Shown here: one piece after another, positions 35,356 through 46,337 of the stretch
Numbering within the stretch: the first letter of the stretch is position 1
Layout of the letters: the number at the start of each line of letters is the position of its first letter
Origin: Membranipora membranacea
Lineage: Eukaryota; Bryozoa; Gymnolaemata; Cheilostomatida; Membraniporidae
Direction of reading: 5' to 3'
NCBI GenBank assembly: GCA_914767715.1
Contig: OU612069.1
Location: 7,008,001 to 7,068,000, forward strand
DNA: 60,000 bases
Position numbers and translations under genes: made by a program
The notes under the pieces: model-generated
What the model was told of the DNA's origin: nothing
The model's database searches: none
The model's input: only the letters and a program-made list of their open reading frames with translations

Positions 35356-38244
35356 GTAAGTTCATGGAAAAATATCATTATCTGCCTCAGCAGATCCGAT
35401 TAATTCATTTGTTACCATTTGTAGCATTAATTTTCGGGATTGCATGTTAACCAAGTGATTGTTTCAATAGGGGTGCTAACCTTGCCATTTTTGCTGTTGT
35501 TTCAAACAGGTCTTAAGATCAGTGAGGAGGGAGTCAGAATTCTTGATGACTACATAAGAAGGGAGGAGACAACTGCGGGATCAGGTCAGTCAACAGCTAT
35601 CTTTTACTGAATTAATCATGCGAAACTTGGTTTCTACGGTAAAAAGAAAACAGGCAGAGAAAATTCAAATTCTAATAAGCACTATGTGAAACCTGACCCT
35701 CCTCCTGTTCTCACAGCAGATGATCCTGGCCAGAGCATACCAGAGATCCAGATGTCCGAAGTTCAGGATGTAGTGGAGATCATGAAAAGAAGGCAACCCC
35801 AGATAGATATGGAACCACAACAAGCAGATCAGAGTTTAATCCCTGAAAGCCAGGTTTATAAAGCTGCTACTTTGTTATGATTTTGATCGATATTTTCATG
35901 TCTTCACACAAACTTAGAAGGCTGTGTCTATGAAGTGAATAATTACAGCTGTGGTTCGGAAGTTCCTTGGTACAATTCTCAGATCTTAAAGCTTATGAGG
36001 CAACAAAATAGTTCAAATATCATCAAGGCTTCATTTTCTGATTATTTTCAGACTGTTTACCAGATGACAGAATGCCGAGGACGTGCTCTGATTGTCTCTA
36101 ACGACTACAACCAGACAAGGAGTGGTTCTGAACATGACTATCAGAATATCAAGTGTATGCTTGACAAACTAGGGTTTGTTACTGTAGGTGAACACAAAAC
36201 CTACACTGCAAGGGTAAGCTGAACATTTACAATCTGTGAATTGTTTACATGTACGATTGATTGTGACGAATGACCAGGCTTTAGAATCATCCCTCCTTGA
36301 CAATATCAGACCACGCTCCAGGGTAACTGCTCTATGACATCAATGCAGTAAACTATCTCAGTCAATAATTTGAGAAACTAAACCTTTTATGGAGGACTTA
36401 CGTAAGTTTTTTTTTACTAGGAAATCATCGAAGCCATACACTGCGAGACACAGTTAACAGATCAAGTCGGTCAATCAGTACACAAGCATATGGGGGTGTT
36501 TGTACTCGTTCTGACCAGTCATGGAGACGAGGGCTGTATTATTGGCTCTGACAGAGTCTTCATCAGACTAACGGATATTTACAATCTACTCTCTCCTAAG
36601 AACTTCTCGGTGATGAGAGGCCGACCAAAGATTGTGATCATACAAGCATGTGCTGGCAGTAAGTATTGTTAAATTTGAATGAGAAATAATATCAGGCAGC
36701 AGCACCAGATTTTGTTTTTAAGTAGAATGTAGCTTATAACATTATGTCTGAAATTGAAACTGAAAGGACATAAACAACAAGACAGTTAGCTTATAAAATC
36801 AAGAAATTGATGCAATACAGTACAGGCTTATAGCATATCTACTAAGTCTTGCAGCTGATGATCATATCCGCGTTTTTTTTCATAAAGGTAATCGGGAAAT
36901 GTTGAGAGACGACCTCACTACTCGAACAGCAGCTGTTAGAGCTCCCCAAACTGATAGCAGCACTCAAGTTGTGACAATGCCGAGTTCTAATGACTTTGAA
37001 GTGGACAATGATACACAAGACATATCTGTATCAGATATGATCATTATGCAGTCCAGCTTTGATTGTGAGTATTCAACAGCAGAAAAATTCAGCTTAAACA
37101 GCAATATAAGTTTAGAAGTGGCAGTTGTTTGGGGTTGTACAGTACAGTCAGTACAGTACAGTCATGATTCCATCGCACTAGAGGGGACTATCCCTCGTAT
37201 TATCATTTGAAGATTATTTCAAGAGTTCTTCCATAATAAAATTACAGCAGGACTACAGCCACCTTAGGTATTAATGGGTCAATGGATTTGTTATGTATCA
37301 TAGAGTAATTTCTATTGTAGCTTTTGCTGCACCAAGGAACCCTGGCGTTGGATCACCCTTCATCAGGGCTTTGGTGGCGACCTTATACACCCTGGGACAT
37401 AGGCATGATGTTGTATCTCTGGCTGAAATAGTAAGTCTTGCATAAGTTCCTTGTTATATTGAGATATTTCTTCATGGACACAAACGGTTAAGTGCCTATA
37501 AATGCAACTGACTAACCCAACTTACTCTAAACTACTGATGCATCAATTGAAGTAAATCTCTTGATCGGAGTCATTCTCACCTCTAATATTTCATAAATAT
37601 AATTCAACCTTACACTCTCTGAAATCATTTAACCAATCATGAAGTCATTCAAACTCTTACAGATGATGCATTACCATTTTCAACCATCAAAATTGCAGGT
37701 AAGAGAATCAGTGACAAGATATGGAGTGGAGAGAACAGATCAGAACCTGAACAGAGGTGCTGCTGCAGCTCCCACTGCTGCCTCTTATGTCTCTCAGATG
37801 CCTAAAACTGTCTGCACATTCACTAATCTGAGAAAACTGTATCTGCTACCTGGAGTCCAAATTCAGAACTCACCTGAGATGTTTGCGAATGTGCCAAACC
37901 AGGTGGTTACTAGGATTGAACCACTTCTAGGTAAGCTCACTCCTCTTATTTGGATGCTTATATGATACTGTATTTTTGACTCATGTACTAGTACTATAAA
38001 TGAGGCAAGTTAAAGATATTATTATGGATGAGCAGGGCATCTGACGATAACTTCATAATGTATATAATTATATCCAAAATAATCCTGAATGCTGTCAGTA
38101 GAATTGATCTGCTAATTTAATAATCTCTATCTGTTGTTATCAGATTTTTTTCTACTTGTAGAGAAAGAAGTCAGAGAGATAAAACGAGGGGGGCGTGTAG
38201 TCCAGTCTGCTGAGTATTATAAGTGGACTGTCACACATACATAA
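33434..38244 (+). CDS. LRR-Roc-COR-caspase protein gene, nine 3' exons to the stop codon
   Basis: Exons: 33,434-35,355; 35,510-35,584; 35,717-35,853; 36,052-36,213; 36,421-36,658; 36,888-37,064; 37,321-37,430; 37,699-37,930; 38,162-38,244, with stop TAA at 38,242-38,244. Every junction is GT-AG and the phases agree (1, 1, 0, 0, 1, 1, 0, 1), giving about 1,044 residues with no internal stop. Order of parts: two LRRs, Roc GTPase, COR, Cys-rich tail, acidic linker, caspase p20, linker, p10. Known biology: Roc-COR units dimerise and switch with GTP, and caspases are dimeric Cys proteases of cell death and inflammation. Inference: an intracellular sensor whose GTPase switch clusters its own caspase. 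The N-terminus extends upstream through the LRR exons at 24,876 and 13,379, and perhaps beyond the window. Introns inside this part are 132-268 bp. No signal peptide or membrane segment is seen. Confidence 0.93.
35510..35853 (+). CDS. Two linker exons between COR and caspase
   Basis: 35,510-35,584 completes the COR tail (starting LKISEEGV). 35,717-35,853 encodes an acidic, Gln/Pro-rich linker containing EIQMSEVQDVVEIMKRR. No DED or CARD is recognisable, so the caspase appears to be attached directly to the Roc-COR unit and not through an adaptor domain. Phases 1-1-0 link both neighbours. Confidence 0.85.
36052..36658 (+). CDS. Caspase large-subunit (p20) exons
   Basis: 36,052-36,213 encodes the caspase start (RGRALIVSND, then a GSEHDYQNIKCML helix and LGF strand), matching the RGxALIIxN...D...L...LGF pattern. 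36,421-36,658 carries the catalytic dyad: His in SHGDEG (codon 36,520-36,522) and Cys in QACAG (codon 36,649-36,651). Spacing of 43 residues is normal for caspases. The pentapeptide is usually QACRG or QACxG, so Ala for Arg is a tolerated-looking but notable change. The fold and both catalytic residues are present, so activity is plausible. Confidence 0.93.
36888..38244 (+). CDS. Caspase intersubunit linker and small subunit (p10)
   Basis: 36,888-37,064 encodes a linker of about 59 residues rich in Asp and Ser, including SNDFEVDNDTQD. An xEVD/N site of this sort could be cut by caspases, which is how procaspases mature (inference). 37,321-37,430 begins the p10 with RNPGVGSPFIRAL, matching the W-RNP-x-GS-WF-I family pattern; the tryptophan before RNP is replaced by Pro. 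37,699-37,930 has the small-subunit strand and NLRKLYLLPG, matching the TLTKKLYLFPG-like end. The last exon (38,162-38,244) adds a basic 27-residue tail ending KWTVTHT. Confidence 0.9.
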
Positions 38245-40072
38245 CTACCATCCTCTCACAGTGGTTGCACTCATACAACAAGACAAGGGTACTTGGTGAA
38301 TGTAATAGCGCGCCATCATCATATTCAATCACATTCTTACAATGAGCTAACATTATACCGTAAAAGGCACCCATATGCTACATATTTTCTACCATTTTTA
38401 TAGTAATCTGCTGCTATCAGTTCAGGGAGCAAGTTGGTGTAATGACTAATATAGAAAATGTCTACACGTGTTTTTTTGCTCCTTACATTTTCTATTCACA
38501 CTGAACCTTATTATCAACATAATGCTTAGAGTGGACAGTAGAGCTTCATTCCTATATTAAACTGCAATCCCATGTGTATCATGCTTCAGTTTGATTAAGG
38601 TTATTTTACAAGGTTAGATTATTTCCCTATCAGATATTGGATTCTTTGAGTTAATGTCTTGATTTATATTTATACATCCGCAGGTAACACATAATGTCAC
38701 AAACTTGCGTCTTGTTTTGAATAGGATGCTCAAGGATTGACTGACATCCCTATGACAAGTTTGTCATGACATTCTACAAACCACTATGGTTTTACTTACT
38801 ACACATTACTATTATCATTAACTTGATAAGGAGAGTTCTATGATGGGTTCCTTTCTCTAGTTGTTTTGAATGCTTTGTTTAATAGAGAGGCAGAACTCAG
38901 ATATGTATTTAAACTTAGTATTTTAACATTTTTTATTAACCATATACAATAGTTAGATTCTTTTTAAAACATGATGTTTTCCGATTTCTAATTATTCTTC
39001 TTTTTCTCTAGCTAGATTATGCAAAATAAATGGTGGCAGGGTTAATTTGTCTCTGTAGTATTATTCTTTAGTCTGGATATTACCTGCAACACATTCAATG
39101 GTCAGGGAAGGACTTTGTTAGACTGTCAATTTTGTAAACCTATCAAGGAGTCAGAAAAAAAGAAAGTTCAGTGTAAGCTGGTTAATTCAAACTTTGTAAT
39201 GCAAAATTCCTGTTAAATCAGACAAGGAAAATTGGTCCCTAGAGGCAGATCTCAACTCAATGCATTCTCATGTCACTTATTTAAAACTCTGCTTAATTAG
39301 AACAAATTTGTTTGGGTCTCAAGAGATTTGAATTAAGTGAACTGCAGAACACGGTGGCGTTAAGGTTATGATTCCAATGTTGACCGATTTGAACATTTTA
39401 TATATCATTGGAAATTTGATTAAACACTGATTCTGAAAATCATGGTTTTAGCGTGACGTCATGTCATGGCGTTGTGCTATTTTGTTAAAAGTGATAATCA
39501 TCTTCGAGAAGGATTTTTTGGGACGAATACCGTAATTATGTTTAAAAGACACCTCTGAAGCACCCATGAAGGGCAATTTCTATATTCTGGGACATTGCGC
39601 ACCAGAGGCAAAATCATCTTTTATGCATTTCTTTTTATCTCAAGTAGGTCCCTTTGGTTCACTGGATGAGGACCCAATGTGAGGCAAACCACACGCAGAA
39701 ATGACGGATTATTTACTTTGGGAAGCTCACTGTTATTGTGACTTCAACAGTAGTTACCATATTCTCTGTGACAGGCAAAGGTTCTGTTAGAGTTATCAGT
39801 TCACTGTAATGCGGTTTTTGGCTTGAAGCCGTAGAAGAGAAGGACAGTGTCAGTTAAGAATAATGGTTGGGAGTTCGATCAACAACCCAATAGATACCCA
39901 ACAAAGAAAGCTCACCTAAAACCTTCACTGGATTGCCGCTATAATCATTTAATGTCAAGTCAAAACAAGCAGAGAACTTACAATGACTGAATTTTGACTG
40001 GGATACGTTTCTTATGATAAAAGACACCAACAACACCCCGTATCCAACTATAAATTGACATATTTACCTTCA
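38245..40072. other. Intergenic region downstream of the caspase gene
   Basis: No conserved coding segment. A minus-strand open piece at 39,915-39,985 (with a GTGAGC after it) could be an exon but did not fit the phase of the candidate at 40,073. A possible AATAAA lies near 39,024, far from the stop. Confidence 0.4.
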
Positions 40073-40340
40073 ACATTCATTGGTATATTGATTGGTATGC
40101 GACGATCAGCCATGATATTGATTTCTAGCGTGAAGACCATCTCTACAGCACTCAAGTTATCACTTTTGCCATGGTCATCAGCATTTAGGAAATGACCTAT
40201 TTTAGAACAATTTCTACATATCATGACCATGTGCTCATTTTGACAGTCATCAAACTTGTGGGGACCAGCAAATGCGTGTTTCTCTACTATGATGAGGTTT
40301 TTCAAGACGCATTCTATTCACGCCAGTATGCAAGCTGCTT
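40073..40340 (-). CDS. Possible exon with a C-x2-C...GH motif
   Basis: The minus-strand frame contains KHAFAGPHKFDDC, then MICRNCSKIGHFL, and ends at a GTAAAT donor. The C-x2-C-x4-H arrangement resembles a zinc knuckle without the final Cys. I do not recognise the family. The acceptor is uncertain and the next exon was not found in phase, so this may be a lone exon, a decayed gene or a chance frame. Confidence 0.35.
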
Positions 40341-40760
40341 GCTGCCGGATGGCTATTGTTTGAGCTGGGTTGCTTATGTGCCACATCCCAATTGTCATGT
40401 CTATAGATGTCACAATAATTTAGGTTAATGCATCACCCTCTTTCAACAATGCCTCGCAATTCATTTTGGCTAACATGCAGGCCACAAATCAGTTTATTAC
40501 GAAGAGGATGTATGAAGAGTTACTTTAGCAAACCCTGCATTCATGCTGAGCTTGATAAAGCTACAATATAATTTGAAACAGATTCATTAGGCAACTGATT
40601 TCTTATGTCAAGCCTAAGAGCTTCCGACACCGCATTGACTCCAGCTCTAAATGTAATCCAGTATTGTAACAAGAGCATCAAATGTGGAATCCTTTACTTG
40701 ATTTGGACGCTCAAGCTTATAAGTAAGTTCAGAGTTTCATTACCAATCACAGTTAAAACA

Positions 40761-42730
40761 ATGTTTTTCTTTTTAGCAGCCGCAGTTGCCTCGTTGGCTA
40801 TTTATCTTTACAATCATATTCAGGTACCTTACCTATTGAAATGTTGTAGCAGTTTCTCTTAGGTGCTCTGTTTTCAGTGTATAGGTTTGCCAGGAATTTG
40901 TCTTCTAGTTCATCTTCAATATACTGCACGCTTCCCTCATAGTCTGAGTAAACTTTCACCAGCCTGTGTCACCATTATTGCGTATGTTTGTTTGTGATGT
41001 TTATGGATTTATTATCGGGAGCAATTACAGAGGCATCTAGCATGTAACATGGTTCTTATAAAAAAGGAATAGCCACTGCATTGTAGACATCATAATTGAC
41101 AAAGGAATACAGCATCACATCCAGTCATATGTGATAGCAATTTAGAGGAGGGATTCGTTGGTGCAGTCCATAGTGCATGCTAGGATATATTTTAGGTACT
41201 TTTTACAATTCAACACCGATGTACGCCCAGTACGGCCACTGTTGTAGGATGTGGGACATGCTTTACAGCACTTATGCAGCCCCTACAGCAACCACAACAC
41301 TGCTATATAGACATCGAGTGCTGTAATATAGCACCTGCCACTGGCCTTACAACACCCCTCGCCAGCACCTGTTTTAAGTGCCCCTTCAGAACAGTTTGGA
41401 TTATTGGAATAGCTTTATTTCTACTTTCAATTTGATTCACTAGGTATGTTCAGGGAAGTACCATCATCAGCGGGTTCAACTTAGATACTCTTTCTTAATT
41501 GTCTCTAACGATCAGAGATAAACATGATAATAGTGTAGTCTCAATGTCAGTGTGTTCAGTGTGTTTATTATAGACATTTTCAGATTGTGTGCAGTGTGTT
41601 ATTTTGGTTTTATTTTCAGCTAGAAAATCTGCAATCTCAGGAGATCAGCGCGATGGTAAGTCAATCTGATCGTTAGATCAGGGATTCAAGCCCAAAGTTT
41701 TATAAGGGGGGCAGGGGCGCTCTGTCTTCTCTAGATTTCTCAATAGGGTAGAATAAAAATGCAAGAATTGAACAAATCCTCTCAGAATCACCATGACAAC
41801 AGGAGATACATCATACTGCAGATAAATTGTTTTATGCTAAGTACTAGAGTCTTTGGTGGGTTTGCATTATCTATTTAGAAATGTATATCATTCAACTCAA
41901 TAAACTTCTTACCATCTTATCTTATTTGTAACCTTGAATCATTACAAGGGAGTGTTCAGAGTGTATTTACGGTACTCTGTAGCACTTTGAATCCTGTGGT
42001 TATGTTGCTCACTGGAAGCCGATGGTATTTTACTTAAACAGTGAAGTTTGGTTATTCTCATATGCCTAGAAAAAAAATCCTAGAGAAGACACTATATGGT
42101 GCCATAGTATCGAACCAGTCATTTGATAGTGAAGTAACAACATTCAATTATTCAGAAGCAATAGTGTTACAATCAAAGATATGAAACCAGTTTTATATCT
42201 ATGGTTATAATTGATTTGCATTTATCATTGAAACTGACAAATATTATCAACAAAACCTGGATTTCCCAATCAATGATAACATACATCATTGCTATTGCAC
42301 AACTCAACGGCTTTACGTCACCCCAAGATTAAAAAGTGCCTCACGTCAGCTCGATAAGGTCTAGGTGAATGATTATGTGTACAGTTACTCTCAGCAGGGA
42401 GTTCGGGTTTAATTATCCTAATTTCCCTGTCCTCAGTTACTGCACAATGTTGAAGTTGTATCCAACAGTTGCCACATAAAATTAAGAGAGCTATTAAGTA
42501 TTTGTGCTGAAAGAAAAGAACCAAGTGTTGATTATATGCCACTATCTCAATGATTATGATGACTAGACGCCTTTTAAGACCAGCTAGGTAATTGCTGCAT
42601 ACTTTCAAACTAATTTTTGAGCTGTTTGTTGCACAACACAGACTTTACAGTACACCTAATAGGATGCCTGGATATTTGTATGGTATTATTAAATATCATT
42701 TTTAATTTGAAACAGGTTGATAAAAACTAG
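40761..42730 (+). CDS. Possible three-exon single-pass membrane microprotein
   Basis: Three segments join in phase 0: 40,761-40,823 (ATG, 21 residues, hydrophobic FFFLAAAVASLAIYLY, donor GTACCT), 41,620-41,655 (12 residues, acceptor TTTTCAG, donor GTAAGT) and 42,716-42,730 (VDKN then TAG, acceptor AAACAG). The product would be 37 residues with one membrane anchor. The frame is open upstream to 40,605, so a longer N-terminus is possible. No family is recognised. Splice sites are reasonable, but segments this short can fit by chance. Confidence 0.3.
42230..42370 (-). repeat. Second inverted copy of the 10,985-11,200 interspersed repeat
   Basis: The reverse complement shows GTGAGGCACT, a GTAACG-like block and AGCAATGAT in the same order as 10,985-11,200 and the 30,400-30,610 copy. 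It lies between the candidate microprotein exons, about 640 bp from the minus-strand gene's stop. Confidence 0.55.
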
Positions 42731-43011
42731 AAACAACAGTTGTCAACATTTTTTGGACAGGGAAAAACACAAATTACCAATTACGAATACCAAAAAATAA
42801 ATGTCAACATGTCAGCAAACAATTTGAATAACAAAAAAAAGTCAACAATGAAAAAATACATCAAAATAACTTGTTTGTGATTGTGTGCCATTTCTCAGAC
42901 ATCAAGGTATGAAAAAAAGGTATAGTAAATTAGGGTCATCAACAAAAAGGTAATAACTGCTAACACTGAGAATGACCCAGTGCCGTAGCTTGATGGTAGG
43001 ATAGTCAGGCT

Positions 43012-45660
43012 TTAGAACTTGATCAGATTCATAATCTCCTTCAGTTTCGATGGTGTAGCCAGAGTTCTTTTCTTACTGTAAAGTGAGTATATATAGTTTG
43101 CAGGTAAAACATTTCAAATTTGATAATAACTAGAAGTTAGGTTCCCTTGTTTTGTGTGGAGACAACTCCATATCACTACCCAGCATACAGATCAAAGATG
43201 CTGACCCATGCTAAGGACATGACGATAATTAGACGTGTTGAGTAATTGATAATTTGTACCGAAAGTTCTTGTGATCAGACTTAATTGCCACTGCTACATT
43301 GGATCATCATTCAAAAAATTTAATCGACAACTCAACACTGTAAAATTATAGCGTTGTAACACATTGATATATCTTTATTTTACGTTGTAGTGATACACGC
43401 CTATAAGAGCACAGCATACTGTAAGAAGTTCCATTTCCCGGAGTCTGTTAATCCTCTTGTTATATTTGAGGGCTCAACACCTGGGTCCTGTACTTGTTGG
43501 ATTTCTTGTTATGTTTGAGGGCTCTACGCCCATGTCCCATACATTGACTAGAATATATATAATTACCTGAGCTTGTTGGATTTCTTGTTATGTTTGAGGG
43601 CTCTACGCCCGCGTCCTGTACCCTGACTAGAATATTTATAATTACCTAAGTATGTTGGATTTCTTGTTATATTTGGGGGCTCTACGCCCACGTCCCATAC
43701 CTTGACTAGATGTATAATTACCTGAGCTTGTTGGATTTCTTGTTATATTTGAGGGCTCTTCGCCAACGTCCCGTACCTTGACTAGAATATGTAAAATTAC
43801 CTGAGCTTGTTCGATTTCTTGTTATATTTGAGGGCTTTACGCCCGTGTCCCGTACCCTGACTAGGATAACTACTACATGTAGAAGTCTGACTCAGATCAT
43901 CATCACTACCTAGTCTGTATCCAGAGTTAGCGTTGTACAGCTTCCTCACTGTGCGATAACCTGAATCTGAAACATCATGTTAGAAAACTGTGAAAATGAC
44001 GGTTGACCAGCTAATAAATCGAAACGAAACTTTTGGCAGGTTTCATGCCAGAAACAATCTGATATCATTATGGCATTAGTCTCTTCAAAGACCCTTCCCC
44101 TCCCTGCCCCAATACCTTTTTTATAATAACCGCATTTTTTTTTTTTCCTTTTATTCGTTCAAAACTACCGAATAGTTTCTGCGAGAGTTTCAATAAAATC
44201 TTATCTTATCATAAAAATACAGTTCATTACCTGGTGTTTTAGTTTTAGGCGTCTTGCTTGTTGCAGTCGATATTTTGCTTGTAGCTGAGGGACAGCAAGT
44301 TTTTGCATTAGGAGTTATCTTCTCCACAGAGGATTCCTTCACCTTGATTTCTCGCTTTTTAGATGGCCTTGAACTCACTTCAACTGAACAGGACACATAT
44401 AGAACAACTTTTAAGGAATAGTTGCGCCTAAGGGTTGAGATATTTACTGTGGCAAATACTTAATGTGACTTATCTCATATCACATATTCTATGGCTATTC
44501 AGGGAATATGCTCAAAAAAAAGTGTATTTGTCACAATTTATTATAACCTGTAAATCTATAATGGGGGACAACTCAGGTGTTTGAAGAAGATTGAGAAGAA
44601 TTTTCTTTCAGCTTGAAGGATCAAACTGTTTCCTAAGGTTGCTGTTCAGCCAACCACAATGCTCTCAATTCGACCAAATATTAGCCAGTTTCAACAAAGT
44701 AACAGCACCATCTGTTACCTTCCCCTGCCAGAGACAGCCCTGCCGGTTCATTCAACAACCTCAACCAGTGATCAACAGTTTAACATCATCGTGTTGAAAT
44801 ATGAATATGATAATAGCTCAAGGTTAAAGCACAACCATACACATTAAATATTGACACAGGTCATGACTCACTTATTGTTGACTTTCTTTTGGCTTTAGAT
44901 TTAGCAGGTTGTTTAGCTCTACTAGCTGTGCTCGGACCCACTACTTTCGGAGTTTTCTTCTCCACTTTAACTTCGGATGCTGTCACATTATCAGCTGTCA
45001 AGTTGATATCTTTGGCCTCCCCTGTACATAGCATAAGGACAAGAGACATTAGTCTGAGCTCCATCGACTCCACCCCCGTCAGACGCCCCCCCCCCACAAA
45101 TCAATAATGTAAATGATTTAAAAATAAAACAGTGATTGCTAAACAACCAGTAACACTTCCATGGCAATAATATTCAAATATCGGTTTGTCTAGAGCTTTC
45201 AGAACCTGACGTTGAGTTGTGGGTACAAGCCTATACCAATTTTGTTCTATTTGCCTGCATTAGGAGTTGCTTCCCCTCCACTGGTCATGCTGCAGTGACC
45301 AGTAGATGGGAGCAACTCCGAAGGCAGGCATATCGATTAAACTTGATTTAGTACTGACCATCGGTTTAGATTTAAATGTTTCACCTACTTTTGACAGTAG
45401 AGCTGACAGCCTTTAACAGAGCTTTATGTTCTACTACTGGGTGGTCCGCTTCTAAGTGGTCTGCTTCTGGGTGGTCTGCTTCAGCGTGGTCTATAGAAGC
45501 AGCAGTCAGCCTCTCGGTTTTGACAGCCGACCTGCTGACTGGTTTGTGGTGACCCTTAGATATAACATCTGTTGAGCTTCTGGGGGAACAAATCTCATCC
45601 TCATCATCGTCATAAGGGGCAGCCTTATTATAATATCCTAAGGGTATGTCTCCATCCTTG
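43012..45660 (-). CDS. 3' part of a gene for a Lys/Arg-rich, probably nuclear protein
   Basis: Minus-strand exons: 45,660-45,389; 45,021-44,872; 44,383-44,231; 43,966-43,801; 43,075-43,012, with stop TAA at 43,014-43,012. Phases agree at all four junctions (1, 1, 1, 2) and every site is GT-AG. About 266 residues are visible. The first exon has an acidic run (DDDEDE) and a near-perfect repeat of EADHP units. The next two are Lys/Ser/Thr/Pro-rich (KRKSTI, PSKKREIKVK). The fourth has paired DSGYR and NSGYRLG motifs and ends GRKALKYNKKSNK. The composition suggests a nuclear or chromatin-associated disordered tail. I do not recognise the gene. It must start upstream, as the first exon enters in phase 2. 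Confidence 0.75.
43450..43860 (-). repeat. Tandem array of 60-nt open modules with 16-19-nt GT..AG spacers
   Basis: On the minus strand the last 60 nt of the exon ending at 43,801 are repeated at 43,781-43,722, 43,705-43,646 and 43,626-43,567. A fourth copy at about 43,547-43,493 is cut short, and a fifth is partial to about 43,450. Each complete copy is exactly 60 nt, is open in the exon's frame, starts with one base completing a Ser codon and ends with AG, so each is phase-2 symmetric. Spacers of 19, 16, 19 and 19 nt begin GTAATT and end TCTAG, and contain an in-frame stop if unspliced. It could be read as ultra-short introns or simply as a minisatellite built from an exon-intron border. 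Confidence 0.8.
45226..45354. mobile_element. Fold-back (palindromic) MITE-like element, copy 1
   Basis: The two halves are imperfect inverted repeats around 45,291. TTTGCCTGCATTAGGAGTTG on the left pairs with the reverse complement of GCAACTCCGAAGGCAGGCA on the right. The same element is at 49,106-49,239, and a decayed copy is at 54,440-54,530. It has no coding capacity and lies in an intron of the minus-strand gene. Confidence 0.75.
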
Positions 45661-46337
45661 CTAAAGATAAGAACATGTGATAGTTTTCATCGGCTACTGG
45701 ATATTGAGAGTGAGGAATGGTCTGCTAATGGTTAACATCATGGACCTTCGATCTCCAGTGTCAGGCTTCAATAAACCGCGGCGGCAATTAATTATAATTT
45801 GGTAGTGGCAGGCCTATCATTCTAGCCAGAGGGTCCTTCAATTAGAATGAGTAATACTTTTCTAAAGCAAATTATCACTACTACATAGATAAAAAGTAGC
45901 ACTTACTTGGTCTTTCAATTCTACAAAATCCCTCCTAAATTCGCTCACTCAGAATGTATATGGTTCCATCAATGAGTGAGCAATTTCTGAGCAAGACCGT
46001 AACAGATATCGCTCATTCATTGAGTGAACAATCAGATTGTGATTTTGGCCTTAAAACTCCAACAAGCCAGGGTATCCGGGAATCCGGGTAGCTGGGTGTT
46101 GTTTGAGTATTATGGCTTCCTGCAAGAGACTCTAGATTGGAAAAACCTCTCTGCATTGAAGATAAATTTAGTGGCAGGTAACCAAGAAAATCCCACTGTG
46201 GGAATCAATTCGATAATGTTATGATTAGACAACATGAGTTCTGTATCTCGCCCATACTCTTGATTATCTTCATGATTTGAGGGGACACAAAGCAGACTAG
46301 AATCTATTACTTTATATTGTTAGTCAAAAATAGGTCA
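45661..46337. other. Upstream intron or spacer, no exon recognised
   Basis: No splice-flanked conserved frame on either strand. A small inverted motif with repeated GAGTGA/TCACTC words lies at 45,945-46,035. The plus-strand frame at 46,024-46,224 has no recognisable motif. Confidence 0.4.

Noticed and set aside
43450-43860. CRISPR-like array
   Set aside because: The repeats are long (60 nt), the spacers are similar to one another and shorter than the repeats, and the context is an animal gene; it is a tandem duplication.
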